This document shows, one piece after another, positions 30,401 through 45,400 of a stretch of 64,000 bases of DNA. A program made the translations under genes and the position numbers. The notes beneath the pieces were generated by a model. That model saw only the letters and a list, made by a program, of their open reading frames with translations, was not told the origin of the DNA and searched no databases. Source of the stretch: Siphonodentalium dalli (lineage: Eukaryota; Mollusca; Scaphopoda; Gadilida; Siphonodentaliidae); assembly GCA_032622095.1 (NCBI GenBank), contig CP136066.1:106041319-106105318 (forward strand). The letters are read 5' to 3'. The stretch's first letter is position 1; every line of letters begins with the position of its first letter.

Positions 30401-33400
30401 ATCTTCAAAGAATAAAGATGCTTTTGACTCTTGGTTGAAAGAGTCAGTCAATAATAAATGACATGCAGTAATGCCCTAAATAATCAACTCCTTAACCAAA
30501 GAAGAATTATGAGTAATTTTTTAGGATTTAGTCGGAAATATGGCTTGTTGCCATTCATCGATGAATGGCAACAAGCTATATTTCCGACTAAATCCTGAAA
30601 AATTACCCATAATTCTGCTGTGGTCAAGGAGTCAATTATTTAGGGCATTACTGTAAAAGCAGGATTTCAGATAGCGTGTTCCATTTAGGATCCCTTTCCC
30701 CCACATTTCCCCTCAGACACAATCCTCTACACAATGCATTAATAACGCCCACACTGGCTGTGTACCTGATATCTCCCACTAAATAAGACCAATTGGATGA
30801 TAAACAAAGATAATTTTGTTTGCAATGCTAGCTAACGCTTGCCACTAGCAAACTAATTTACTCAATTCCCTGAAATAAAATTCACTTTAAGGATGCACAA
30901 ATTGACAATTAAATCCTACAAAACAATCTTATTCTGGAACATATAGAGGTCGACACCACGTGTGCATTTGGTTATGTATGGATTACTTTGCCAGTCATGA
31001 TGTGCAAGTAATGTTCTGATAATGAAGCTATCATTTGGCTTAAATTTGGGGGTCTTTTACTAATTACTAGATATTCACAGTTAGTTGTATGGATTCCATT
31101 CCCCAACCCCTAGTTGAAACCCTGTATAAAGCATCATTGACATGCTTTGAATGGAATTAATCTAAAATAAATCAGAAATAAGTCAATACGGGATATAAAT
31201 AAATTTAGTTACTATTTACTGTGCACCAGTTTGCGGATTTAAACTGACTTGTTATTTATTGACATGGAATAAAATGAGTGGTAATTGCTGCAAGTTCGTG
31301 CAAAAGACCATTATCAAGATTCATTTTATCACAATTTCTATGAATTTCAAATTGTGCGTTGTCATGCTAAACGATTTTTTCCCCACAAAATTTTCCTGAA
31401 ATGTTAACGCTTATCCATCACCTTCGATATCATGCCTTTAATACTTCAGAGGCCAAACAAGTGATATTCAGCACGCCTCTGATTTTTCGAAATCGAAAGA
31501 CTGTATTTATATATATCTCTACTGGTTTTCAACTTTAGATAGACCTCTATATATATATATAGGGGATCTTTCTTCGCCTTTGCTTGTAACTCAAACTTAA
31601 CTGTGTAAACACGCTTTGTGCTACTTCTGTCAACTTCAAGCTAAGCCTTGCTGAAATGATTATATAGATTTCTTGCACTGCAGGCTTTTTGACCTTTTCA
31701 GTGCTAAGTTCGATTTTTGTATCAACCCATATTTCTTGATCATTTTTCAAAATTATTGATTATAATAATGTGATACATTGATGGAAAGAGCTCTTAGAGC
31801 TCTTTCCATCAATGTATCACATTATTATAATCAATAAATTTGAAAAATGATCAAGAAATATGGGTTGATACAAAAATCGAACTTGGCACTGAAAGGGTTA
31901 ATAAATGCTATATTTCATGCTTCAATGTAACACACTCGAAACTTTAAGATGGGCAGTATATTGTTGCATTTTCATGAGAATTAACATTTGTCAAAGAAAT
32001 TGAATTTTTGCCTTACTTTAAACAAATGACTGTTGTACAATTGGGAACTCTCTTTCACCTTCCCCTCCTAAAGAAATTTTGAGAAGTTGGAAAAATCAAT
32101 GTTTTAGGCTATATAAGGTAGAAATTTCAAGCATGTCAATTAATTACCTACCTGATTAACATTAGATAAAAATTTATAGTCAATTTCAAGTGAAAGATGT
32201 AATAGTTTCCAGATCCTAGTTTTAACTTCCGAATTTGGGAGATCGAATGTTGGATTGTATCTCACCAAATGGAGAGTATTGATTATATTTATCTTTAATT
32301 TGGAAAATATTGATTGAAAGTTTCAAGTCAAGTCGGAGGTCATGGGGAGGGGTGACAGGGAAATGTGGATGTAGAATTTCCGATAGTTAGAAATTTGGCT
32401 TGAATCTAGGGAGGGGGAGTGCAGTTGCAAATTCGGTGGTGGGCACCAGTATATTGCAAACTAACTAAACCCCTATATTACAAATACCACTGCCCAAGTT
32501 ATGAAATCTTGGATTTTATGTATGAATCCAATAGAATTGTCAAGTTTTGAGATTATTTTGTTTAATATTGAAGATCAATTATTTTGGGATTACTCGCTCT
32601 TAATTAGTACATACACAAACATTCAGAAACTACCAAAGTCCCATCAAATTTTATTATCTCAACATTGATTTGTATCACAGTTAAAAATAACCTCCTCCCA
32701 AATAGGATTAGCACATCTCTTTACTGTGTGTGCTTTGATTGTATCTATTAATAGAATGAGCCTTAACTGAAATATTTTAACCCTTTCAGCTCCACAATCC
32801 TTTAGTTGATATTTTTAGAGATGAGGTAATGTTGTAGATTAGCTCTAGTTCCAAGAATTCTATTGCAAATTTCTTAAATTAAATGAAAAAAATGAAAACT
32901 TCCAATTTTTTTTTTTAAGTTGATAGTTTTAGATAAAATCATATAATTCTGGTATGAAGATTTGATTTGATTGTTGATTCATGTACACTCATTTTAGTTT
33001 ATCTTTTTTTCATTGGCTTATAACGTACATGGTTGACTTGGTTTTTTTTACTTCTGAAATTGTATGCAGTTCTTGCTGCTTCTTGTGCAAGTTTATTTTG
33101 TATACTAATAGGTTGATACAATGTTGAACATAATTTATATGATGAGTTGAAAACAAGATAAAACAAACTGAAAATTTTGTTAGAACAAATAACCACAGTC
33201 TGTAACTGAATCTGTCACATATATAGATGTATTAAACTTTTAACCCAAATATTCATGAAAGGTCAGTTCAACTTATAAATTTCTTTAAAGATGAATACAG
33301 GGTTCCACTCCTCCAGTTACAACAACAACAACAACAATAACAAAAACAACAAACCAGATCTATTTTTTCATCACTATTTGCTTTGTTTCACTGCAAAATT

Positions 33401-36400
33401 AGTGACATACATTAAAACTAGACTTATATAAACAAAAGAAAGTAAATTAGTATTGATTATATAACAACCTAACGGGACAGTTTTACAGGCTAATTAAGTC
33501 TAGAACAAAATCTTAAGGCGATCTCGCTGCAACATTCGGAGCATAGCAAGGGGGAGAAATCAATTTTGTTAGAACTCTTGACCAAGGCCAAAGTTATTTT
33601 GAAAGAGATTTCGCTGGCTACATCAGAAATAAATGACATTTTTATGCCTTAATAGTCATAACATTTACTCAGTATTTAGCTTTATCAGTGTTTTATTCGC
33701 AGAAAAGTTATTTGTAGTCCTGAAAGCGGGTTTTATATAATACATTGTTGTTGTAATTGTGGCCTGGAAGAGATACACTACAGTTATCTTTAAATTAAGT
33801 GTCTAAATTAAATAATGTAAATTCGCTCACTTCGATAACAGGTTAAATTGCAAGCAATTCAGCTTTTTCTGAGATTTTGACACTTTATTTCATGTCGGAA
33901 CGCTGTATTGCTGGTCATAACTCATTCTACATCATCTTTTGCCACTTGCTTACTATTCTTGGAACTAGAAGTGTTATGGTTTCGACGTAAGTTAGCATGA
34001 TAAATATGGAACTTGAACCAGTCTTATCAATATCCAGACTCCATCTCATTTCTATCAGCTACGTCTGAAGACACTCTACTCCTATTGAAGGGGGATTCCA
34101 ACTCATTGTTCTAAACCTTTCATGACTGGAGCTTCGTGAAATTTTGCAAAAATTGTGTGCCAATGCATTCTCTTATATATGCTACTCTCCCATATATAAG
34201 AGAATACATTGGCCTAATAATATTAACCTTTACCTTGTAAGGCAGTGTGTTCTCTTATATATGCGAGGCTCCTTATGGGAGACTCACATATATAAGAGAA
34301 TGCACTGGCACAGGATCTTTAATGCTGCACCAGCGCAGCTCCTATCATGAAAGGGTTAAATTAAGAAGCACGACCCTGACGCATGGTTTGCAATGACTTG
34401 GTGAGTGTTCAGTCAGACACTGCATATGAATATTAATTGCATTTTGCAGGAGACTATCAGTTGGTCGAGAGATATTCTTCTCTGTGATTTCTCTCTGCCA
34501 GGAATTTCATTCGAGCGTCACCTCCCATTTGAAATTACTTATTAGAAGACTATCTTCAAACGTAGTAAATTAGAATGAGATTGGGTCTGATTTGTATATT
34601 ATAGACTGAAGATGATTGTGAATCATTGAATCGGCTGGGATTACGGTGGACATATATGTGTTGTTTTATGAGATTGCTGGTGTTTACATCAATATTATTA
34701 ACATTTTCTATACTGAATGAGTTCTCCCATTCAGCTATTTAAGAAATAACTCTTTGTTTCGATTAAGGTTATGCAGTTATAACCAAAAAGTTTGAAGACA
34801 AATTATGTAACGCTCGTTATAGTAAATTTGTCTTCAACCTTTTCAGTTATAACTCATAACCTTAATCGAAACAAGAGTTATTTCTTATAATTTATTCGTC
34901 ATTTCACAGGAGAACCACCATAAGTAGAAAGGGAGAAGTAAAATGAACATAAAACTTTGAAATTATTTCCGACAAAAAAGATACATCTTGGCCTAAAGTT
35001 GAAACTGACACGCTGTCACTCAAACATATAATTATTGATAGATCAAGTGGCGTCATAAATATGTCGCTTTTGATTGGCTAGTGGACAGTTTGCACGCACT
35101 GATCAGTTGTTCTACCTATAGCAGCTCATTGGGTCTTGTTGAAACTGTGTTGATTGAAATTAGCACGAGCACTGAAGTACTGAGGGTGAATTAGCAGTAA
35201 GATTGTTAGCAGTGCAGTCTTACCCGTAGGAATTTTGATGTAATACTGGAATTTCCTTTTATTTCATAGGAAGTATCGAATAGCTTTCATGTACATTTTA
35301 GGCATGCAGTGTAGGTGGGGGGTCATATCACTCGATGCTGCTGTCATTTATATTGCAGAAAGTAATCAAGAAATTTAGTATATCAAGAAATAACCGTATT
35401 ATAAATGGCTAAAGATGTGACAACCAATGGTTTTATTGTATTACGTGAATTGACAGCTTAACCCTTTCAGTGCCAAGTCCGATTTTTGTATCAACCCATA
35501 TTATCGGGGAGAGCTTTCCGACGAATGGCAACAAGCCATATTTCCGACTAAATCTTGAAAAATTACCCATAATTCTGCTGTGGTTAAGGAGTCGATTATT
35601 TAGAGCATTACTGTATATATTATTTATTGGCTATCATATTTTTGTCTTGAGTGACCTATTATTGGCCTTGGCTGATATCGCACCAAACTCAACTGATAAA
35701 AATAATACGCAATTTTATTTCCTAATAAAGCATCAATGGCATGTCTACATCATTAGTATATTCCATATATTTAACACATGCATGTACTTGTAATCTAGTA
35801 AGTATGTTATATAATATGACAGAATAAGTGTGATTTTAAAAAAATTATGAAGTTGACCTCCTCAACCATTTCTGTACTGAATGGATTCTCCCATTCAGTT
35901 ATAAAAGTATACATTTGAATAGTCTGTTATTCTTATGGAAGGGTGTTCAGGTAATAAAAGCAGACGACAGGCAGAAAAACAGATAATACAAGAGCAGAAG
36001 GATTTCTATTAATTGATGGTAAATACTCATCAGTGAGTATTCAGTATAGAAAGTGCTAAACCGCCAGTCACATATGGAAATATATGTCCAATGTTGCATT
36101 ATGGGTCATGAAAATATATTCTCCCTGTCAGTTTTACAGGTCTGAAATAAATTGAGCCTGTCGTTGCTGTGTCTTTTCCAGGACCTGAACAGACTGATAA
36201 GAGTCATCACACTATAACTGGGTTAAACTTGAAATGACTGGTGTTGTAGAATTACAATATTATATTCCCAATTAGATGATTTGGTTTCAACAATGATGAT
36301 TCCATGAAAGTCACTGATATAGCAATAAATTAATCGGGTAAATACTTACTCAAGTGGAAACATGCAAAAAGTGTGTCGAGAGAATAAGAGTTATAACACA

Positions 36401-39400
36401 GCGTTGAAGCTTATTGTATTGCTGCGCTGTGTGAACAGCCAGTACTATCTTAAGCCTTCTGTGACTGGAGCTTCTTGAAATTTTACTAAAACCCTGTGCC
36501 AATGCATTCTCTTTATATATGTGTGAATCTGCTATAGGAAGCCTTGCATATATGCAAGAATGCTTTGGCCTAACAATATCTACTTTGACCTTGTTAAGCC
36601 AGTGTATTCTCTTATATATTCAAGGCTCCCTATGGGAGACTCGCATATACAAGAGAATGGGCTGGCACAGGATCTTTAATGATGCACCGGCGCAGCTCCC
36701 GTCATGAAAGGGTTAATGTAGATAACGCATCACCCGTTTTCATAGCTGCAAAACAATTGATAGCGTATGATCGAGGCCTCATTTTATCTCTTTGCCACAA
36801 GCCTTGAAATAGTGTGTCTGTCATTTGCAGAATGAGATTCCCAGAGGGTGAATTTATTTACTATCCCACATGGTGGGCTAGCATCACTGAATTCACCCTC
36901 TGGGAACCTCAATCTGCTGAGGCCTCAACTTCTATGGCAGACCTAGGAACAGATTGAAGTCTCCCTGTTGAACTTGGTGATGTTCACTCATCAATCACCT
37001 CGATTTTGTATTTTTTTCTTCTGCAAATTTAATAGGGGATATAGAAACTGAACACAAGGGAAAAAGTAACTGAAATTTTTTTATTTTTATACTATAGATA
37101 CTTCCCAGAAGATGAGTCCTAAGCAGAATGAGGTCTCCAGAGGGGGAATTTGGTGATGCTAACCCACTATGCAGTGTAGCGTCTATAAATTTACCCTTTG
37201 GGGACCTCATTCTGCAAATGACAGACACATTATTTCAATGCTTGATTTGCCATATCTACAATCTCTTGTCATACTGAAACATGTAGGCATATCATTAACA
37301 GCGTGATAATGCACTTTGGCCTTTGGGTACATTGCATGAACCACAAAGTGGTTTACACTAAACGTTCACAAACAGCCACAGCATAGTATACCTCAATAAA
37401 ACACAGCCGACCAAATTTTTAAAATCTAAAATCCGTTTGCAGTATGGAGATTAAACCACAAGGCACAGTAATTTAGCCCTATAATCTATCTCTGCATTAT
37501 CATTGGTTGAAAAAGTATGCCTAATTTTTCTAGAAACTGCATTTTTAGGTCAACAACATATGGCATTGGTAGTTGCATGACCCAATTGACCGACCAGTGA
37601 ACAGGATTTAGTGCAAAAAAACATGGGCTATGTAATTATTTGATGAAAATACAAGCAAAATCTTGACAAACAACACATATATGGTTGCCAATCTTAGCCT
37701 CAAATGAATCAGTTGAGTGTGATAATGTGTGATGGGTCGCCATGGAAACATAATTTGACATCCATCATTGTTTGTCTGCCTATATCTCAAGCTCTCTTCA
37801 TCTATATATCAATTTGTTTCCAGTATATGTCTATATACATGTATATATGAATATTTTCTTCAATTCATATGCTCACCTTTGATTCTGCCTATTCTATTTT
37901 TTTACAAATTGCAGGCTAATCAAGCTTTTACTTCTGGCTTGACAAATGCGCTGTCACATATTATTACTTAAGCCAATAAAGAATCTACGTCAATAGAATA
38001 GCATCATATCTATTCACTTGAAAATTATAAATTAAGAAAGTCTATACACCTTTAGAGACTTGTTTTATTACAAATTATAAATAAAAATGTTTGATCTTAC
38101 ACAATTTTGAGTAATTATTTGCTTGAAAAAAGTATGAGAACAATATTTTTTTCAAGAAATTTAGTCTTATTTGAAGTGCTGGAAGATTATGTTATTCATC
38201 GATTTAGATTTGAGGCCCAATTTATATTTATATTACGATTTCCCAAATCACACACTGTTATGTTTGGTATATATATATAGTGACTGAAATTTCTATTCTT
38301 CAATTTTTCTGTCTCTCACACCATTTTCTCATTATATGTTATCATTATTGTAACATCTGTAAATGTTCTGTCTGTTCATTTGTATTTGTCCTTTCATGTT
38401 ATTAGTTTATCCAGATAAGAAAAAGGATATAATTTCCACTTTGATCACACTTCTTCCAAATATAGAGATAGGGAGCAGTGACTTCTCTGATAGGAAGAAT
38501 TTACTTCTCCAAATTTTAAATTTCTTGGCTTGTCCGTGCTGTCCTATGCAGGCCTCAAAATATGGTGCTGGACAATTGCAAAATGAGGTCCCTCAAGGGC
38601 AAATTTAGTGATGCTACCCATGCACAGCAGGCTAGCATTTCTAAATTCACCCTCTGTGAACCTCATTCTGCTTAGGCCTCATCTTCCCTGGTAAGTATCT
38701 TTATTATTGAAGTTTTTAGTTTCTTTAGAAAGTTTCTTTTTCTACTTTAGTTATGTTTCTCTATATCCCCATATTGGCAGATGACACCATGCATAATCAA
38801 GGTGCCGAATGGGTGCACATCACAATCTTGGAACTTAAACCTGCATCTAGGTCTCCCAATAGCAGATGAGGTCATGCAGAATGAGTTCCCCTGAGGATGA
38901 ATTTACTGATTCTAGCCCACTGTAGTGTCACTAAATTCACCCTCTGGAGACCTCATTGTACTAATGTCTAGCACCACACTTTGAGGCCTGAACAGTTTAC
39001 CTTCTCTTCGTGTGCTTTGAATATTATGATTCACTGTAAAACTTGTTTTCTGTCACTATTTGTATCTTCTTGTAATTTTTTTTTTTATTTAATAGTATAC
39101 TTCATTACTATTTTGGTATATGGTCTTGTATTTCATTTCTTTTTCTTCATGGTTCTTCTATATTGTCTTGATGATTTATCACATAACGTTATTCCAGAAT
39201 TATGTATAATATAGTAAAACATTTGTGCTTCCAGAAGGACTAATTTATTTAGTTTGCATTTAGAGGCTACCACTTATCAACATGTATCAAATTTAAGAAT
39301 GATTGTGAAGTCACTTTATTTAAAAAACTTTCAGAATAAGGCATTTTTAATTTGATTATAATAATAGATCAAGAGTCGCATATGATAACAATTGATATAA

Positions 39401-42400
39401 ATACATGAACAATATATTAAAATGAATAATATAACTCATCAACTCATAAGCTCATTGCAATTCTCAAGTTCAGCCTTCCTAAATTTCCTATCCAGGGATT
39501 AGCTTACCCTGATTTGGAAAGGGGCTCAGGCCGCTGCCACTGGAAACATGTTTTCTGAGAATGCATTAAATTTTCAATCATTTGACAGTACTTTGAATAA
39601 AGCTATTAACTACTCTCTTCCAGTTGATAAAATTTGAAGTAGATTTTTGGGACTCCCAAACAGAAATCAACCACCTTGATGCCTTTAAAATTGATCACTT
39701 TGGTAAATTGAGAAATTTAGACTAAAAATTGGGGAAAATGGTCTACCTTTGGCATTGGGGAAAGGGGCCTGTATTCGGCCCTTGGCACTACCAACAACAA
39801 TCCTTACTAACATAGTTCCTATGTGTGGATAAAGCTGGGATATGTAGCCAACTGACTATGCCTCTACTCTATTTATACTATCTGACCTGTGTACTTCCTG
39901 CAAGCACAAATCTTCAAATGCTAGTTCTTTATCTGGTTTACTTTACTATTACAGTTATTTTTACAGCATTTCTTATTTATTGTTTATTAAACATTGACAA
40001 ACTTATTGAAAAATGGCCGTGACTGAAGTACATGTACTCCAAATTCTATTGAAATATTTACAATATATTATATAATATATGTAATCAGTTAACAATTCAT
40101 ACTTTATATTTCATATATTCACTGTGTGGGAGTGGTTTTGTGTTTGTTTCACTGTGAGAGATTTGAATGAGATGTGAGGTTGAAGTTTTTTACAGTTCAC
40201 GCAACCTGGTGTTTTAACTCAACTAATATAGTTATTTTGTTTCTAATTTCACACTTTAAAAATACCACATTTTGTCCACATCTGTTCTCTTTACTAGGTT
40301 CTGTTATGTGTGTCCATGGTTCGGGCTCCACACAAGATTCTAAAATAACCTGTTTCCTAAAATGATTCATATTTTCACACCTCTGGTTAAGTGGTCCTGT
40401 TAATGTTCTATGATGCTGGTAGGTCCTGTTGAATTGTTATGATGCTGGTGGGGGCAAAGTGATGCTGTTAAAAATTATTTTTTCTAAAGTTAATATTTTC
40501 AGTTTGGCTAATCAAAATAATTTGAGAAACTGGATCCCTGATTACATGGTTACTTAACCAGAGGCGATTCAGGACTAAAATTATTATATGGAATATTCTA
40601 TTGTTCATTTGATGGGATGTTCATATAATATACCTAGCAGACAGAAACCCTGTATGGATAAGGTTGCTTTTGAACTTATTAGCTGAAAGCCCTTCAACTG
40701 ATTTAATTTAAATCTAGTAACTACTCATCAGCAAGTTTCCAGTTATTAGCCAGGTTCAGTTACACATACTTGTAACCTGTGTTACTATGGCATTGCTATG
40801 GATTTGCATTTGGCACGAACAGTCACGCGATTTTGCGGCGCCAAACCTACATGATTATAGATATTGGCCAACGTCTAGAAAAACTTGTAAATAATAGTCT
40901 GGTAGCAAGCACAAGCGGCCACAATTAATGCATGCGACTAGCGATATGCATAATTAGCTTCAATAAAATTAAGATCTTTCCACGCAGGCAAATATCTGCT
41001 TTCACAGTGTTGATCGCTCAATCAGAGGGTTGAATTATTCCTCTTCGCTACAAGTTTTGTATGCCACATGTTGGACACAAAACTTCCAAATGGTTTGACT
41101 GTACGTGTAGGCGACATGATCACGTGAATCAGGTGACCTCCATTGGAAGTGGCAACACACATTACAAGTTACACATAGGTGTGGGTGTACCTGGCTATTA
41201 TTTTTATATAAAAGTGTTAAACAATATACATGGAATATTTCAATAGCAAATACTGCTATCGCAAGAATTTATTATGTGATTTCAATTACTTGTTCAACTT
41301 TAATAATAATTTTGAAATGTACTATCACTCTCTCTATCAAATATGTCTGCGATATATGGATAGTTCTGATTCCACTGATGTGGTCACAACAGAAGTGTCT
41401 TCATTTAACCCTTTACCCAACAAACCGGCCAAAACTGGCCAAATAAAGCTTCAACAGCCTAAAATATCTTCGGTCTGTCTCAATAGAACCATACAAATAT
41501 GGATATCATTGGAACCGGCTCATTGACCACATTGTGATGGTTACAGTTATGCCCTGTGCCAATGCATTCTCTTATATATGCGAGTCGACCATAGGTCGCC
41601 TCGCATATATAAGAGAATGCATTGGCCTAAAAAAAAACACTTTTTATCATTTTTTCTTACATTCTTTAACAATTTTATAATTTTTAATGTGTTAAGCCAA
41701 TGCATTCTCTTTTATATGCGAGGCGACCTATGGTCGACTCGCATATATAAGAGAATGCATTGGCACAGGGCCCTTCTGTTGGGTAAAGGGTTAACAACAA
41801 AAATTCTAATTGCTTATATATGCATGCTCTATATTAAGAGCAGTTCTTGATATAACATTGCATTTGTATGTAATTTTAGTTCTATTATAACTATATGTCA
41901 CTTAACATATAACATTAACAGTAAATAACTTAATTAATCACACATTTATACAGTAATTCCCTAAATAATCGACTACTTAACCACAGCAGAATTATGGGTA
42001 ATTTTTCAGGATTATTCGGAAATATGGCTTGTTGCCATTCATCGGAAAGCTCTCACTGAGAGCTTTCCGATGAATGGCAACAAGCCATATTTTCCAAATT
42101 ACCCATAATTCTGCTGTGGTTAAGGAGTCGATTATTTAGGGCATTACTGTAGCTGCCTGAGGAAGAACTCAATGCTTTAGATTACTAAGAAAGGTCAATT
42201 TCCTGTTGTCATGTGGCCGATGACTGAAACGACATTAAACCCTATATAAATAAATTAATCAATGGTCAACTTTCGAGAGTTTAACAAATTTACTTTTGGT
42301 CTTTTATCTCCAATGGGTACTTCCTGTAGCTGGATAATGTAATTGTTTTTGCCATTTCTTTCTATTTTCATCATTGAAAAACTAAGAATATAATGTTCAA

Positions 42401-45400
42401 AATTTATGGCTCTAGTGCTTTTATGTTAGCCAAATGATGAGGATGTAGTTTTGGTTGTATGAGAGCGAGGTTAAGGACGTCCAAATAGAATATCAGGAAG
42501 TTTATCGTTGTACATTTACATCCACAATTGGTGTATGGTAGTACTTCTGTTATTATTAGGGTTCATCTTGTCAATATGTTATGTACTTGCAAAGGTCTTA
42601 ATATGTAGTTACACAAAAAAGTCATCAATTTATTTTATTTCCTTTCACGATTACAAAAGATCAGCAAATAAAACTATTTTTGTGTATATTTTTAGCTGCA
42701 TCCAGGGAGATATGTGAGTAGTAGAAAGTTAATGTTCTTCATTAATATTCTCTCTCGACAAAGAAGGCTGCAAATTCTCTCTTCAAAGAAGCTTCATGTC
42801 TAGCATTTTGCTTTCATTGTCCGACTCAAGATTATCTGTTGGACAATTGGATCATTCCTATTTTTTTTTTTGGTATTTGATTTTGGAATTTATTAAATAA
42901 TGTCAATTATATTCTCTAGACAAAGACCAGCTGCAAAGGACGGCTGCAAATATTCTCTACAAAGAAGCTACCCTATTAATGGCTGCAGATATATTGCTTT
43001 CATTGTCTGACTCAAGCTTATGTTGGTCAATTGTTATTTTTTTGGTATTTAGTTAATGTTCTTAGTTTATATTCTCTTTAAACAAAGGCGGCTGCAAGTT
43101 TTCTCTTCAAAGAAGCTACCCTTCATTGCTGCAGACATTTGCTTTCATTGTTCGACTCAAGGTTATATGTCAGAAAATTATTTTGTTTTGGTAATTAGTT
43201 ATGCAATTTAGTCCAGACATCATTCATATGCAAACTCTATCGTGTTTCTGAAATATCTGCTTGCTCTTAAGTTGGGACACACATACCTTACTGTATTTAA
43301 ATTCACGCAGTACTATTTTTTGCTCAACTTTGATTTCGCACATTGTGCTGCGCGAATTCAAATATTTTCATAAAAGTCTGGCATCTGATGACAATTTCAG
43401 TTCTTCATGGGTTCTCATGCTTGCTCCAAATAATCATTATTATGATATATAAATATAGTTTGATGGACATCATTGAACACAGTCTCTTGAAAAACCCGAT
43501 GAAAATTTTACGATATTTATAGGCAAAATATTTGTCGGCTTTATAAAGAGACTGCATTGAACTACAGTAATGCCCTAAATAATCGACTCCTTAACCATCG
43601 AAGAATTATGGGTAATTTTTCAGGATTTAGTCTAAAATATGGCTTGTTGCCATTCATCGGAAAGCTCTAATTTTTCCATGAATGGCAACAAGCCATATTT
43701 CCGGATAAAATTACCCATAATTCTGCTGTGGTTAAGGAGTCGATTATTTAGGGCATTACTGTCATCTCGAAAGAAGTAAAACCATAACTGCATACTCAGC
43801 TGAGTTAAGAAAAAATCTACACTTGTCTGTGTGTATTTTAAATAGTGAAGTTATTATAATTAACTCAAACTGTATGACCATGCTGTCACTCCCGGGTTGT
43901 GTATTTCTTACAAGCATGGGAACATCAAAGATTTTACCATGATTTATCAGATTTTCTATTATTGCTTTATAAAATGATTAATGGTATTGAGATAGGTTGC
44001 CTACATGTAAATATAATTGTCTATTCAATCTTAATTTCCGTAATGTATGTAGCTCATTAACATAGCCCTCCTCTTTTCCTTGTGGTTTGGTACAAACTCA
44101 AGAATTGTACAATTTTTTGCTCAGTTTTAAATTTGTGCACCAATGGGTGCCCTAAAAATGGTACTGCGTCAACTTAAACATGGGGAAGGTATTCTGCAAA
44201 AATAGGAGTGTAACCAGTTTTAGATTCGACCATGTCATACTTCAAGCATTGACTGAAACAACATCTTTAACAGTTAAGAAAGCCATGTTATATATCTCAT
44301 ATATAACAGCAAATATTATGGAAAAGAACACAACCTTTCTCACCGACTGCCAACAGACTGTTTTTTTCTTGTTTCTAAAGAATATTATGGAGAGACCAAT
44401 AGATTTGTGCTGACAATTCTTCCAGAATAATGTCAAATAGCCAGGACTGTTGATGAAACATATATTTTATTATGGTCGACTGACGATAACACAGTGTTAC
44501 ATATAAAACAGGTTGGAGCCTATGTTCAAGCAAGTCACACTATGTTACCATTAATAATATACATGTACATGGTGGGGAAAAATACCCAATTGAGTGACAG
44601 CTATATTCTCTTTTATAACTGAAAATACATCCAACATTTCTTCAGCACAATCTGAAATGCACCATCTTACAGTCTGTAATATATGCAGATTATAGTTCAC
44701 TCACATAGAATATTACAGTTTCTCAATGCTTTTTGTCTGAAGAGTAAGGGTCTAATCCTATCTGCAGTCGTGCAAACATCTAGTTGCAATAGCCACTTTA
44801 CAGGCAATCAGTGTAATCGCTGATAAGTCATGCGTGCTCTTTAAGTTTGAATTATTAATCGCATTGCTTACAGTATGTTTACCTGATATTGAGCACTTAG
44901 TGCCACGTCATGATAATTATTAATACATGTAGTATAAATATATTTTATTCCTAATACATGTAAACTTATATGAACATTTAACAAAAGTTTTGACAATATA
45001 GTATAAATAGGTGAATTTGAAAGGGGACTATTAAACAACAAGACCAGGAGCTTTTATTAAAGTTTGCTCCTCTACAATATTATTGCCATTGGTTATATAT
45101 TGGTATGAAGTTGATAGTGGACCAATCGTCACCAACGAAAGATATGGTTACCACCAGATTAGATGAAGCAATTGAAAATCAGCCATGCTTATAAAGTGGC
45201 TTTAATAAAACCTTAACCCTTCCATGATGGGAGCTGAGCTGATGGAGCATTAAAGATTATGTGCCAGTGCATTCTGTTATATATGTGAGTCTCCCATAGG
45301 GAGCCTCTCATATATAATAGAATGCACTGGCTTACAAGGTCAAAGTAAATATTGTTAAGCCAATGCCTATGGGAGACTCACATATATAAGAGAATGAATT

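Noticed and set aside
32777-32800. TTAACCCTTTCAGCTCC as another TTAA MITE
   Set aside because: No matching inverted end was seen within several hundred bases, so it may be chance or a solitary relic.
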